Shown here piece after piece: positions 1-5,614 of a stretch of DNA of 7,587 nt. Below the pieces are notes generated by a model. It had not been told where the DNA came from, ran no database searches, and was given only the letters and a program-made list of their open reading frames with translations. The stretch comes from Mycobacteriaceae bacterium (GTDB lineage Bacteria; Actinomycetota; Actinomycetes; Mycobacteriales; Mycobacteriaceae). The DNA lies in assembly GCA_013362555.1 (NCBI GenBank), contig JABFVX010000354.1, forward strand, positions 1-7,587. The letters run 5' to 3'. A program made the position numbers and the translations under genes. The number at the start of each line of letters is the position of its first letter. Position 1 is the first letter of the stretch.

Positions 1-3
1 CTT

Positions 4-52
4 CCAGAATGACCCCTGGCGTGCGTCCAACGCACGCCATGGGTCATTCTGG
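4..52 (+). repeat. 49-bp palindromic intergenic element, copy A
   Basis: This is an imperfect palindrome with outer arms CCAGAATGACCC (4-15) and GGGTCATTCTGG (41-52), which pair perfectly. After one unpaired position (C16/T40) come inner arms TGGCGTGCG (17-25) and CGCACGCCA (31-39), also perfect, around the loop TCCAA (26-30). Three more copies of identical architecture occur at 1374-1422, 4709-4757 and 6772-6820. This copy lies just upstream of the methyltransferase gene. Its end is 18 bp before the proposed -10 hexamer, so it would overlap any -35 region. Function is unknown; it could be a terminator for a gene left of the window, a protein-binding site or a non-autonomous mobile repeat. 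Confidence 0.85.
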
Positions 53-70
53 GGTTGGGTAGCAGCGGCC

Positions 71-76
71 TAGACT
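71..76 (+). promoter_or_regulatory. -10 hexamer of a leaderless promoter for the methyltransferase
   Basis: TAGACT fits the actinobacterial -10 pattern TANNNT and ends exactly 6 nt before the GTG at 83, so transcription would begin at or next to the start codon. No good Shine-Dalgarno sequence precedes the GTG. No convincing -35 is visible; TTCTGG at 47-52 has 18-bp spacing but matches poorly and lies within the palindromic repeat. Confidence 0.6.
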
Positions 77-82
77 GGGGCC

Positions 83-694
83 GTGGACGCGCGGGTCTGG
101 GACGAGCGGTACGCGAGCAGCGAGCTGGTGTGGGGAGCGCCGCCGAATGCCGTTGTGGTGGAGCAGGTTACGGCCCTGGAAGGCGGGCGGGCGCTGGACC
201 TCGGCTGCGGGGAGGGGCGCAACGCGCTGTGGCTGGCCTCGCGCGGCTGGGAAGTGGACGCGCTCGACTTCTCCCAGGTCGGCATCGACAAAGGCCGCAC
301 CGTCGGAAGCAAGCTGGCGCGCTCGGTGCGCACCCGCATCAACTGGCTGCGCTGCGATGTCACCCGCCTGGAGTCGGCGCCGGTGCGCGGCCCGTTCGAC
401 CTGATCCTGATGGTGTTCCTGCAGCTGAAAGCCAGCGAGCGCCGCACGGTGGTGCAGGCCGCGGCGCACCGGCTGGCGCCGGGCGGCACGCTGCTCGTCT
501 TGGGACACGACAGCACCAACCTCACCGCGGGGCACGGCGGACCATCGGACCCCGAGGTGCTGTTCACCCCCGACGACATCGTCGCCGACCTGGGCGGGGA
601 GCTCGACATCGCGATCGCCGAGCGGCGACGGCGGCCGACCGCGGCGGGCGACGCCATCGACGCGCTGGTGGCGGCCCGCTCGCCCGCCCGGTGA
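83..694 (+). CDS. class I SAM-dependent methyltransferase
   Basis: The gene encodes a 203-residue cytosolic protein with a Rossmann-type methyltransferase fold (Methyltransf_25/TehB-like group). The substrate cannot be read from sequence. Motif I is ALDLGCGEG at residues 37-45, the SAM-binding glycine loop. The acidic residue ending beta-2 is Asp62 in DALDFS, and FDLILMVFLQL at 105-115 is the motif IV region. The N-terminal pattern WDERYASSELVWGAPPN (6-22) is typical of small actinobacterial members of this group, which supports the GTG start at 83. That start is probably leaderless. The length is normal for a single-domain member. It converges on the alpha/beta hydrolase, with 27 bp between stop codons. 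The stop lies inside the first unit of a 12-bp tandem repeat, so the last codons overlap it. Confidence 0.9.
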   Translation: MDARVWDERYASSELVWGAPPNAVVVEQVTALEGGRALDLGCGEGRNALWLASRGWEVDALDFSQVGIDKGRTVGSKLARSVRTRINWLRCDVTRLESAPVRGPFDLILMVFLQLKASERRTVVQAAAHRLAPGGTLLVLGHDSTNLTAGHGGPSDPEVLFTPDDIVADLGGELDIAIAERRRRPTAAGDAIDALVAARSPAR

Positions 695-724
695 ACGTCC
701 CGGTGAACGTCCCGGTGAACGTCA
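689..724. repeat. three tandem 12-bp units spanning two convergent stop codons
   Basis: The units are CGGTGAACGTCC (689-700), the same again (701-712) and CGGTGAACGTCA (713-724), followed by a partial CGGTG. The first unit contains the methyltransferase stop (TGA 692-694). The third contains the hydrolase stop (TCA 722-724, read as TGA on the minus strand). The unit is not a hairpin, so it is not an obvious terminator. Slippage expansion in a tolerant 3' region is the simplest explanation. Confidence 0.9.
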
Positions 725-1318
725 CGGTGTGCGCCAGCGCTCGAGATGCGGACGGACGGCGGCGACGATCTGGTCGAGGCCGGAGCGGAAGGCGTGCGCC
801 TGGTTGGGAATCACGTGGACCGCGGTGGCATCGGCGGCATCCGGGATTCCGAACGGGTCGCGGGCTCCGTTGACCACCACGACATCGGGGGCGGCACGCA
901 GTTCGGCGACCCGGGTGTTCGCGGGTTTGCCCGGCGGGTGCAGCGGAAAGGCGAGGGCGATCACTCCTGCCGCGTCCGCGGCGACGGCGGTGCGACAGGC
1001 GACCCGGGCGCCGTTGCTGCGCCCGCCCTGGATCAGCGGCAGGCGCGGATACCGCGTGCGCAGTGCGGCGATCACCTCGAGCCATGCTGCGTCTTGCTTG
1101 GGCGCAGCCCCGGGGGCGCGCCTGCCTGCCACCCGGTAGGGCTGCCGGACCCGCGCGACCGCGCCGCCGAGCTCCCGCGCGAGGTCGCGCACCGCCAAAA
1201 GATCCGCGGTGTCCGGGTCGCCGCCCGCGCCGTGCGTGAGCACCAGCAGAAACGTCGGCTTGCGCCGTGGAACGTCGAGCTCGGCATCCGCGGGACCGGC
1301 TTCGGTGTCGATGCGCAT
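722..1318 (-). CDS. alpha/beta hydrolase family protein (KANL3/Tex30-like)
   Basis: The 198-residue protein looks like a small cytosolic alpha/beta hydrolase of the KANL3/Tex30 type (dienelactone-hydrolase-like). The LTHGAGGD segment (27-34) supplies the oxyanion-hole HGxGG motif. The nucleophile elbow is GGRSNGAR with Ser101. Asp154 (NGARDPFG) and His175 (NQAHAF) complete a convincing catalytic triad in the right order. Substrate is unknown; bacterial members are mostly uncharacterised esterase-like proteins. The frame stays open upstream to 1405, but that extension would run through palindromic repeat copy B. The ATG at 1318 is preferred because TACCGT sits exactly 6 nt before it, suggesting a leaderless transcript. 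It is divergent from fadE5 and convergent with the methyltransferase, so it is probably monocistronic. Confidence 0.85.
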   Translation of the reverse strand: MRIDTEAGPADAELDVPRRKPTFLLVLTHGAGGDPDTADLLAVRDLARELGGAVARVRQPYRVAGRRAPGAAPKQDAAWLEVIAALRTRYPRLPLIQGGRSNGARVACRTAVAADAAGVIALAFPLHPPGKPANTRVAELRAAPDVVVVNGARDPFGIPDAADATAVHVIPNQAHAFRSGLDQIVAAVRPHLERWRTP

Positions 1319-1324
1319 TGCCGA

Positions 1325-1330
1325 ACGGTA
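1325..1330 (-). promoter_or_regulatory. -10 hexamer of a leaderless promoter for the hydrolase
   Basis: On the minus strand TACCGT is followed by 6 nt (TCGGCA) and then the ATG at 1318. This is the same TANNNT-N6-RTG arrangement seen at three other genes here. No Shine-Dalgarno sequence lies near the ATG and no clear -35 is visible. Confidence 0.6.
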
Positions 1331-1373
1331 GCGGTGCGATTCGCCTGCGCCGAGGAGGCAGCGCGGACGTTGT

Positions 1374-1422
1374 CCACAATGACCCATGACATGCGCCCAA
1401 CGCACTCCACGGGTCGTTCTGG
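1374..1422 (+). repeat. 49-bp palindromic intergenic element, copy B (degenerate)
   Basis: Outer arms are CCACAATGACCC (1374-1385) and GGGTCGTTCTGG (1411-1422), with two imperfect pairs. Inner arms are TGACATGCG (1387-1395) and CGCACTCCA (1401-1409), with three imperfect pairs, around the loop CCCAA. T1373/A1423 extends the outer stem by one pair. It is the most diverged of the four copies and shares its right inner arm and unpaired A/C position with the reverse complement of copy D. It lies in the hydrolase/fadE5 divergent region, between the two putative promoters. Confidence 0.8.
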
Positions 1423-1440
1423 AGGACTGAATGCCGCCAC

Positions 1441-1456
1441 CAAACGTAAGCGTTTG
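1441..1456. promoter_or_regulatory. perfect inverted repeat CAAACG-N4-CGTTTG, possible operator
   Basis: CAAACGTAAGCGTTTG is a perfect inverted repeat with 6-bp arms and a 4-nt centre, AT-rich relative to its surroundings. It lies about 27 bp upstream of the proposed fadE5 -35. Size and symmetry suit binding by a dimeric repressor or activator, but no cognate regulator is encoded in the window and the motif is not one I can name. Confidence 0.4.
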
Positions 1457-1482
1457 TTAATGGCATAGTGTCGCGACTCACC

Positions 1483-1512
1483 TTGATGACATTGCCTACT
1501 CGACGGTAATAT
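1483..1512 (+). promoter_or_regulatory. putative fadE5 promoter (-35 TTGATG, -10 TAATAT)
   Basis: TTGATG (1483-1488) and TAATAT (1507-1512) are separated by 18 bp. The -10 is a strong match in an otherwise GC-rich region. Transcription would begin near 1519, giving a leader of about 65 nt, consistent with fadE5 having a Shine-Dalgarno sequence, unlike most neighbours. The first putative operator overlaps the -10 and the second covers the predicted start site, suggesting repression. Confidence 0.5.
1496..1510. promoter_or_regulatory. putative TetR-like operator 1 for fadE5
   Basis: CTACTCGACGGTAAT contains a TAC-N6-GTA dyad (1497-1508) and closely matches the second site centred 26 bp downstream. 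It overlaps the spacer and -10 of the proposed promoter. It is the weaker of the two dyads. Confidence 0.5.
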
Positions 1513-1520
1513 GAACGTAA

Positions 1521-1536
1521 GTTACTCGTCGGTAAC
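1521..1536. promoter_or_regulatory. putative TetR-like operator 2 for fadE5
   Basis: This 16-bp dyad reads GTTAC-N6-GTAAC with the core TCGTCG. It repeats the upstream site (CTACTCGACGG versus TTACTCGTCGG) with centres 26 bp apart. It lies at the predicted transcription start. Short GTTAC/GTAAC dyads of this kind suit dimeric TetR-family repressors, which commonly govern fatty-acid catabolism in actinomycetes. The specific regulator is not identifiable here. Confidence 0.55.
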
Positions 1537-1538
1537 AC

Positions 1539-1551
1539 GTGTTTCGAACAC
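1539..1551. repeat. small inverted repeat GTGTT-N3-AACAC in the fadE5 leader
   Basis: GTGTTTCGAACAC forms a dyad with 5-bp arms between operator 2 and the ribosome binding site. It could be a third protein site or a weak leader hairpin. It resembles but does not match the KstR box, in which the half-sites have the opposite order (AAC before GTT). Confidence 0.3.
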
Positions 1552-1583
1552 ATGCACAACTCATCGGAGAGTGAGCACGGCAC

Positions 1584-3431
1584 ATGGGCCACTACAAGAG
1601 CAACGTCCGCGATCTGGAGTTCAACCTCTTCGAGGTGCTCGGGATCGGTTCGGTTCTAGACTCCGGCGCCTACGGCGACCTGGACTCCGACACGGTGCGC
1701 GAGATGCTGGCCGAGGTGAAGCGGCTGGCCGAGGGCCCGCTGGCCGAGTCCTTCGCGGACGCCGACCGCAATCCCCCGGTCTTCGACCCCGAAACCCACA
1801 CCGTCACCCTGCCCGAGTCGTTCAAGAAGTCCTTCAAGGCCTTCGTCGACGGCGACTGGCACAAGGTCGCCGTCACCGAAGAACTCGGCGGCCTCGGCGC
1901 GCCGCGCGCCGTTTCCTGGGCGCTGTTCGAGATGATCCTCGGCGCGCAGCCCGCGGCGCACATGTATGCGGCGGGCCCGGGCTTCGCGCAGATCTTCCAC
2001 GACAACGGCACCGACGAACAGCGCCAGTGGGCCAAGAAGATCGCCGAAGGCAACTGGGGCGCGACGATGGTGCTCACCGAACCCGACGCCGGTTCCGACG
2101 TGGGCGCGGGCCGCACCAAGGCGGTGCAGCAGGCCGACGGCACCTGGCACATCGAGGGCGTGAAACGCTTCATCACCTCCGGCGACTCGGACGACCTGTT
2201 CGACAACATCATGCATCTGGTGCTCGCGCGTCCCGAGGGCGCGGGCCCCGGCACCAAGGGCCTCTCGCTGTTCTACGTGCCCAAATACCACTGGGACTTC
2301 GAGCGCGACGAGCGCGGCGACCGCAATGGCGTGTTCGTCACCAACGTGGAGCACAAGATGGGCCTGAAGGTCTCGGCCACATGCGAGGTCACCTTCGGCG
2401 GCCACGGCACGCCCGCGGTCGGCTGGCTGGTCGGCGAGGTGCACAACGGCATTGCGCAGATGTTCGACGTCATCGAGAACGCCCGCATGATGGTCGGCAC
2501 CAAGGCCATCTCGACGCTGTCCACCGGCTACCTCAACGCCCTTGCCTACGCCAAGGAGCGGGTGCAGGGCGCGGACCTGACCAGGATGGCCGACAAGGCC
2601 GCTCCCCGCGTCACGATCACCCACCACCCGGACGTGCGCCGCAGCCTCATGATGCAGAAGGCCTACGCCGAGGGCCTGCGCGCGGTGTACCTCTACACCG
2701 CCGCGCACCAGAACGCCGACCTCGCCGAGCTAGTCTCCGGCGCGGACAAGGACACGGCCCACCGGGTCAACGACCTGCTGCTGCCGATCGTCAAGGGCGT
2801 CGGCTCGGAGCGGGCCTACCAGTACCTGACCGACTCGCTGCAGACCTTCGGCGGTTCCGGCTTCCTGCAGGACTACCCGATCGAGCAGTACATCCGCGAC
2901 TCGAAGATCGACTCGCTGTACGAGGGCACGACCGCCATCCAGGCGCAGGACTTCTTCTTCCGCAAGATCGCGCGGGACAAGGGCGTGGCGCTGGCGCACG
3001 TGGCGGGCCAGATCCAGAAGTTCATCGACGCCGAGGCGGGCAACGGCAGGCTCAAGAAGGAGCGGGCGCTGCTGAGCACGGCCCTGGAGGACGTGCAGGG
3101 CATGGCCGCGGTGCTGACCGGGCACCTGATGGCCTCGGCCGAGCAGCGCGACGAGCTGTACAAAGTCGGCCTGGGTTCGGTTCGGTTCCTGCTGGCCGTC
3201 GGCGACCTGGTGATCGGCTGGCAGCTGCTGCGCCAGGCCGAGATCGCCATCGCCGCGCTGGACGGATCGGTGGCCGCAGGCACCAGCGACGCCGACAAGT
3301 CCTTCTACGAGGGCAAGATCGCGGCCGCCTCGTTCTTCGCCAAGAACGTGCTGCCCGAACTCACCGCCGTGAAGGCCGTCCTGTCCAACCTGGACAACGA
3401 CATCATGACCCTCGACGAAGCCGTCTTCTAA
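1584..3431 (+). CDS. fadE5: acyl-CoA dehydrogenase, FadE5 type
   Basis: The 615-residue protein is an FAD-dependent acyl-CoA dehydrogenase catalysing the first, trans-2,3-desaturating step of fatty-acid beta-oxidation in the cytosol. It closely resembles mycobacterial FadE5 (Rv0244c, about 611 aa) from the N-terminal MGHYKSNVRD through the C-terminal LDNDIMTLDEA. An N-terminal helical domain is followed by the beta-domain flavin motif TEPDAGSD at 165-172. Next are the long conserved stretch GLKVSATCEV and the catalytic glutamate Glu447 in SLYEGTTAIQAQ, the same position as in the M. tuberculosis enzyme as I recall it. The roughly 130-residue C-terminal extension (PF12806-like) marks the long FadE class. 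GGAGAG at 1566-1571 supports the ATG at 1584, though 12 nt away. Paired dyads in the promoter suggest repression. Mycobacterial FadE5 accepts a broad range of chain lengths; here that is inferred. Confidence 0.95.
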   Translation: MGHYKSNVRDLEFNLFEVLGIGSVLDSGAYGDLDSDTVREMLAEVKRLAEGPLAESFADADRNPPVFDPETHTVTLPESFKKSFKAFVDGDWHKVAVTEELGGLGAPRAVSWALFEMILGAQPAAHMYAAGPGFAQIFHDNGTDEQRQWAKKIAEGNWGATMVLTEPDAGSDVGAGRTKAVQQADGTWHIEGVKRFITSGDSDDLFDNIMHLVLARPEGAGPGTKGLSLFYVPKYHWDFERDERGDRNGVFVTNVEHKMGLKVSATCEVTFGGHGTPAVGWLVGEVHNGIAQMFDVIENARMMVGTKAISTLSTGYLNALAYAKERVQGADLTRMADKAAPRVTITHHPDVRRSLMMQKAYAEGLRAVYLYTAAHQNADLAELVSGADKDTAHRVNDLLLPIVKGVGSERAYQYLTDSLQTFGGSGFLQDYPIEQYIRDSKIDSLYEGTTAIQAQDFFFRKIARDKGVALAHVAGQIQKFIDAEAGNGRLKKERALLSTALEDVQGMAAVLTGHLMASAEQRDELYKVGLGSVRFLLAVGDLVIGWQLLRQAEIAIAALDGSVAAGTSDADKSFYEGKIAAASFFAKNVLPELTAVKAVLSNLDNDIMTLDEAVF

Positions 3432-3442
3432 AGTCTGCTCCG

Positions 3443-3500
3443 ACACCCGAACCGCGCGTTCGCACCCGCAGCTGCGGGTGCGAACGCGCGGTTCGGGTGT
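3443..3500. terminator. perfect 58-bp palindrome after fadE5, probable terminator
   Basis: The left arm (3443-3471, ACACCCGAACC...CCCGCAG) and right arm (3472-3500, CTGCGGG...GGTTCGGGTGT) are exact reverse complements: 29 of 29 pairs with no spacer. It begins 11 bp after the fadE5 stop. Transcribed, it would form a very stable GC-rich hairpin, so termination of fadE5 is the simplest reading. No T-run follows (ATTCGGTG), so it would be the U-tract-less kind proposed for high-GC actinobacteria. It is unrelated in sequence to the 49-bp elements. Confidence 0.75.
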
Positions 3501-3598
3501 ATTCGGTGCCTGACGCGGGCCGTTTTTGCGGCTGGCGGCGGGGCATCTCCGCTTCCCTCAAGTCGCGTTTACTCACCGTCGCCGACTCCGTTGCGGGG

Positions 3599-3604
3599 AA
3601 GGAG
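3599..3604 (+). promoter_or_regulatory. ribosome binding site that decides the DUF4185 gene start
   Basis: AAGGAG ends 7 nt before the TTG at 3612. An in-frame TTG at 3591 lies upstream of this site and has none of its own, so translation should begin at 3612. Confidence 0.8.
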
Positions 3605-3611
3605 CCTGGGC

Positions 3612-4703
3612 TTGACCGCACGAACCGGTTCGCTGCTCCCGGTATTCGCCGGGGTATGCGCGACCATCGCTCTGCTGACCTCCGCCGCGGCGCCGACGAC
3701 GGCGAATCCGAACAACATCAACCCGCTGCCGGGGATCAACGGCACCAACGGGCTGCCACATCTGCCCGGGCCGACCCAGGCGGTCTATCAGGTCACCGGG
3801 ATGGCCAGCCCCAATCAGACCCAGGGCCTCAACGTGCTCGGCACCGACCTGGGCATCATGTGGGACAGCGGCCACGGGAATCTGATGGTCGCCTTCGGCG
3901 ACACCGCGGGATTGGGCGTGCCGAACCTGCTCGCGGGCAGCATCTGGGCCTGGACCAGCAACATGCTGTTCCGCAGCCGCACGGTGAACCCTGCGGGCGG
4001 TTTGGTTTTCGACAGCTACGTGCCGAGTCTCATTCCCAGCCCGAAGATCCCGGGCATCGAGATCAGCCGGATCCCGACCGCAGGCATCTCGGTGAACGGG
4101 GTGCAGTACCTGTCGATGATGTCGGTGCGGCAATGGAAGCAGGACGGCCGCTGGTCCACCAACTTCACCAGCCTCGCCGTCTCGGGCGACAACGGCCAGA
4201 ACTGGGTCGAGCTGCCCGCCACCCGTCGCACGAACGTCGACGGCTACGAGAACTTCCAGATGAGCGCCTACGTGAAGAGCGACGGGCACGTCTACCGTTT
4301 CGGCACGCCGCCGGGACGCGACAACCCGGGCTTCGTGTCCCGGGTGCCCGAGGGCGCGATCGCCGATTATGACGCCTATGAGTACTGGGACGGCAAACGC
4401 TGGACGCGCAAGGCCACGGCGGCCGCGCCGATCGTCGGCGGGGTCGGCGAGCTGTCGGTGATGTGGAACGAGTACCTGCACCGGTTCGTCATGCTGACCA
4501 CGGACCCGTGGAACTCCGTCGTCATGCGCACGGCGCCCGCACCACAGGGACCGTGGACCCCGCCGCAGGTGCTCATCGACACCCGCGCTCTCCCAACGGC
4601 CTACGCCCCGATGATCTTCCCCTACCAAACCGGCCGCGACCTGTACTACCTGGTCACCGTGCACTCGCAGTACAACGTCCTGCTGATGCGCACCCCGCTG
4701 TAA
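3612..4703 (+). CDS. secreted DUF4185 domain-containing protein
   Basis: The 363-residue protein starts at a TTG with a well-placed AAGGAG. A Sec-type signal peptide is clear: Arg4, a hydrophobic core at about 7-27 (SLLPVFAGVCATIALLTSAAA), then AXA-like cleavage options after Ala27 or Ala31. Cys16 is in the hydrophobic core without a proper lipobox, so a lipoprotein is unlikely. The mature part fits the DUF4185 family (PF13810). It has a glycine/aspartate-rich GLNVLGTDLGIMWD segment, FGDTAGLG, an SGDNGQNW sialidase/Asp-box-like turn and repeated W/Y-rich strands (YEYWDGKRW, MWNEYLHRFVML, YYLVTVHSQYNVLLMRTPL), which suggest a beta-propeller. Related actinobacterial proteins are exported and uncharacterised; a carbohydrate-active role is only inferred. 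It may be on its own promoter in 3501-3611, where I see no convincing -35/-10 pair. Confidence 0.85.
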   Translation: MTARTGSLLPVFAGVCATIALLTSAAAPTTANPNNINPLPGINGTNGLPHLPGPTQAVYQVTGMASPNQTQGLNVLGTDLGIMWDSGHGNLMVAFGDTAGLGVPNLLAGSIWAWTSNMLFRSRTVNPAGGLVFDSYVPSLIPSPKIPGIEISRIPTAGISVNGVQYLSMMSVRQWKQDGRWSTNFTSLAVSGDNGQNWVELPATRRTNVDGYENFQMSAYVKSDGHVYRFGTPPGRDNPGFVSRVPEGAIADYDAYEYWDGKRWTRKATAAAPIVGGVGELSVMWNEYLHRFVMLTTDPWNSVVMRTAPAPQGPWTPPQVLIDTRALPTAYAPMIFPYQTGRDLYYLVTVHSQYNVLLMRTPL

Positions 4704-4708
4704 GCCGT

Positions 4709-4757
4709 CCAGAATGGCCCGTGACGTGCGCTCGATGCACGTCACGGGTCATTCTGG
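4709..4757 (-). repeat. 49-bp palindromic intergenic element, copy C (between convergent genes)
   Basis: Outer arms are CCAGAATGGCCC (4709-4720) and GGGTCATTCTGG (4746-4757), with one G-T wobble. The joining position is a true G4721-C4745 pair. Inner arms are TGACGTGCG (4722-4730) and TGCACGTCA (4736-4744), with one G-T wobble, around the loop CTCGA. This gives a continuous stem of 22 positions, 23 with T4708/A4758. It fills 49 of the 57 bp between the DUF4185 stop (4703) and the SDR stop (4761), so it could act as a bidirectional terminator. The orientation assignment is weak because the loop matches the consensus TCCAA only slightly better on the minus strand. Confidence 0.85.
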
Positions 4758-4760
4758 AGG

Positions 4761-5537
4761 TCAACTCACGGAGAAGCCGCCGTCGAGGAAAATAGTCTGG
4801 CCGGTGAGGTAGTCGCAGGCGCGGCCCGCGAGGAACACGGCGAGTCCCGCGAAGTCGTCCACGTCCCCGTTGCGGCCCACCATGGTGCGGCGGGCCATCG
4901 CCTCGGTGCGGTCGGTGTTGTCGAAAAGCGCTGCACTGAGCGGGGTTTTGACCAGCCCGGGAGCGATCGCGTTGACCCGCACGCCGTGCGCCGACCACGC
5001 CTCGGCCTGCGAGCGGGTCAGCGCCGACACCGCGGCTTTGGAGACGCCGTAGGCGCCGCTGTTGTCGAAGGCCCGAATCGTCTGCTGAGACGCGACATTG
5101 ATGATTCGACCCCACCCCTGCCGGGCCATCACCGGTCCGTAGCGCTGCCCGAACAGGAACGGGGCGGTGAGGTTGGTGGCCAGCGTGGTGTCCCAGTCCC
5201 GCTCCGTGAGCTGCGACAGGTGCGGCCGCAGGTTTACCGCCGCACAATTGATCAGGATGTCCGGCTCGCCGAACGGCTCGGCGGCCGCGTCCGCGGCCTG
5301 CCGAACGGCTCCGCGTTCGGACAGGTCAGCGCAAATGAACGCGGCCGAACAGCCGTGGTCGACAAGCGAGTCGGCGGCGATCTCGAGCCTGCGCCGGTTG
5401 CGCGCGATCAGCACTACCCGTGCCCCCGCGCGGCCGAGCGCCTCGGCGGCGGCCCTGCCGATGCCCGAACTCCCCCCGGTCACCACGGCGACCAATCCGT
5501 TCAGTGTGAACAGATCAGACACATAATTCGAGCTCAC
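4761..5537 (-). CDS. short-chain dehydrogenase/reductase (SDR, classical type)
   Basis: This is a cytosolic NAD(P)-dependent oxidoreductase with substrate unknown. Numbered from the GTG at 5537 (258 aa), the cofactor motif TGGSSGIG is at 20-27. The catalytic tetrad is Asn122, Ser150 (INVASQQ), Tyr163 and Lys167 (YGVSK). APGLVKTPL and the C-terminal FLDGGFSV are typical of classical SDRs. Arg46 just after beta-2 suggests NADP(H). The usual NNAG after beta-4 is NCAA here (97-100), an uncommon variant. Start choice is uncertain: GTG 5537 has TACACT 7 nt upstream and suits a leaderless message, while GTG 5561 (266 aa) and GTG 5522 (253 aa) are in frame and none has a good Shine-Dalgarno. It lies downstream of the ABC ATPase on the same strand, so co-transcription is possible, and it converges on the DUF4185 gene across repeat copy C. 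Confidence 0.9.
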   Translation of the reverse strand: MSSNYVSDLFTLNGLVAVVTGGSSGIGRAAAEALGRAGARVVLIARNRRRLEIAADSLVDHGCSAAFICADLSERGAVRQAADAAAEPFGEPDILINCAAVNLRPHLSQLTERDWDTTLATNLTAPFLFGQRYGPVMARQGWGRIINVASQQTIRAFDNSGAYGVSKAAVSALTRSQAEAWSAHGVRVNAIAPGLVKTPLSAALFDNTDRTEAMARRTMVGRNGDVDDFAGLAVFLAGRACDYLTGQTIFLDGGFSVS

Positions 5538-5544
5538 GATCGGG

Positions 5545-5550
5545 AGTGTA
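5545..5550 (-). promoter_or_regulatory. possible -10 of an SDR leaderless promoter
   Basis: On the minus strand TACACT precedes the GTG at 5537 by 7 nt (CCCGATC). It matches TANNNT, but the spacing is one longer than at the other four genes and no -35 is evident. If real, the SDR is transcribed independently of the upstream ATPase gene. Confidence 0.4.
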
Positions 5551-5614
5551 GCGACGGACACCGGCTCGCCACGGCCAGTTGCGCAGGATCGTCACAGTCC
5601 GATCACACACTGCC

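Noticed and set aside
689..724. GTTCACC three times on the minus strand, resembling actinobacterial PHO boxes
   Set aside because: The period is 12 bp instead of 11, and the position is at the 3' ends of two convergent genes, not a promoter.
55..873. Plus-strand frame overlapping the methyltransferase and the hydrolase 3' end
   Set aside because: Arg/Gly-rich shadow of the methyltransferase frame; it crosses the tandem repeat and shows no domain.
1380..1426. Similar peptides (Met-Thr-His-Asp... and Thr-Gly-His-Ser-Gly) encoded by the repeat copies, seeming to extend the N-termini of adjacent genes
   Set aside because: They come from the conserved DNA of the palindrome. They attach to different unrelated frames, shift with point changes, and have no ribosome binding site of their own.
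1431..1460. Nine-codon reading frame with GGAGG 5 nt before its ATG, immediately after repeat copy B
   Set aside because: It is very short, lies upstream of the predicted fadE5 transcription start, and its Shine-Dalgarno is just the edge of the repeat.
3512..3535. GCCGTTTTTGCGGC as a small terminator between fadE5 and the DUF4185 gene
   Set aside because: The stem is only four base pairs, and the T-run lies in the loop, not after the stem.
1511..4372. Long plus-strand open frame of more than 900 codons overlapping fadE5 and the DUF4185 gene
   Set aside because: Its translation is rich in Arg, Gly and Ala with no recognisable domains. It is an out-of-frame shadow of two genes with clear homology, typical of high-GC DNA.
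3573..4745. 390-codon minus-strand frame antisense to the DUF4185 gene
   Set aside because: The composition is His/Arg/Val/Gly-rich and low-complexity, with no motifs, while the opposite strand encodes a secreted protein with a signal peptide and RBS.
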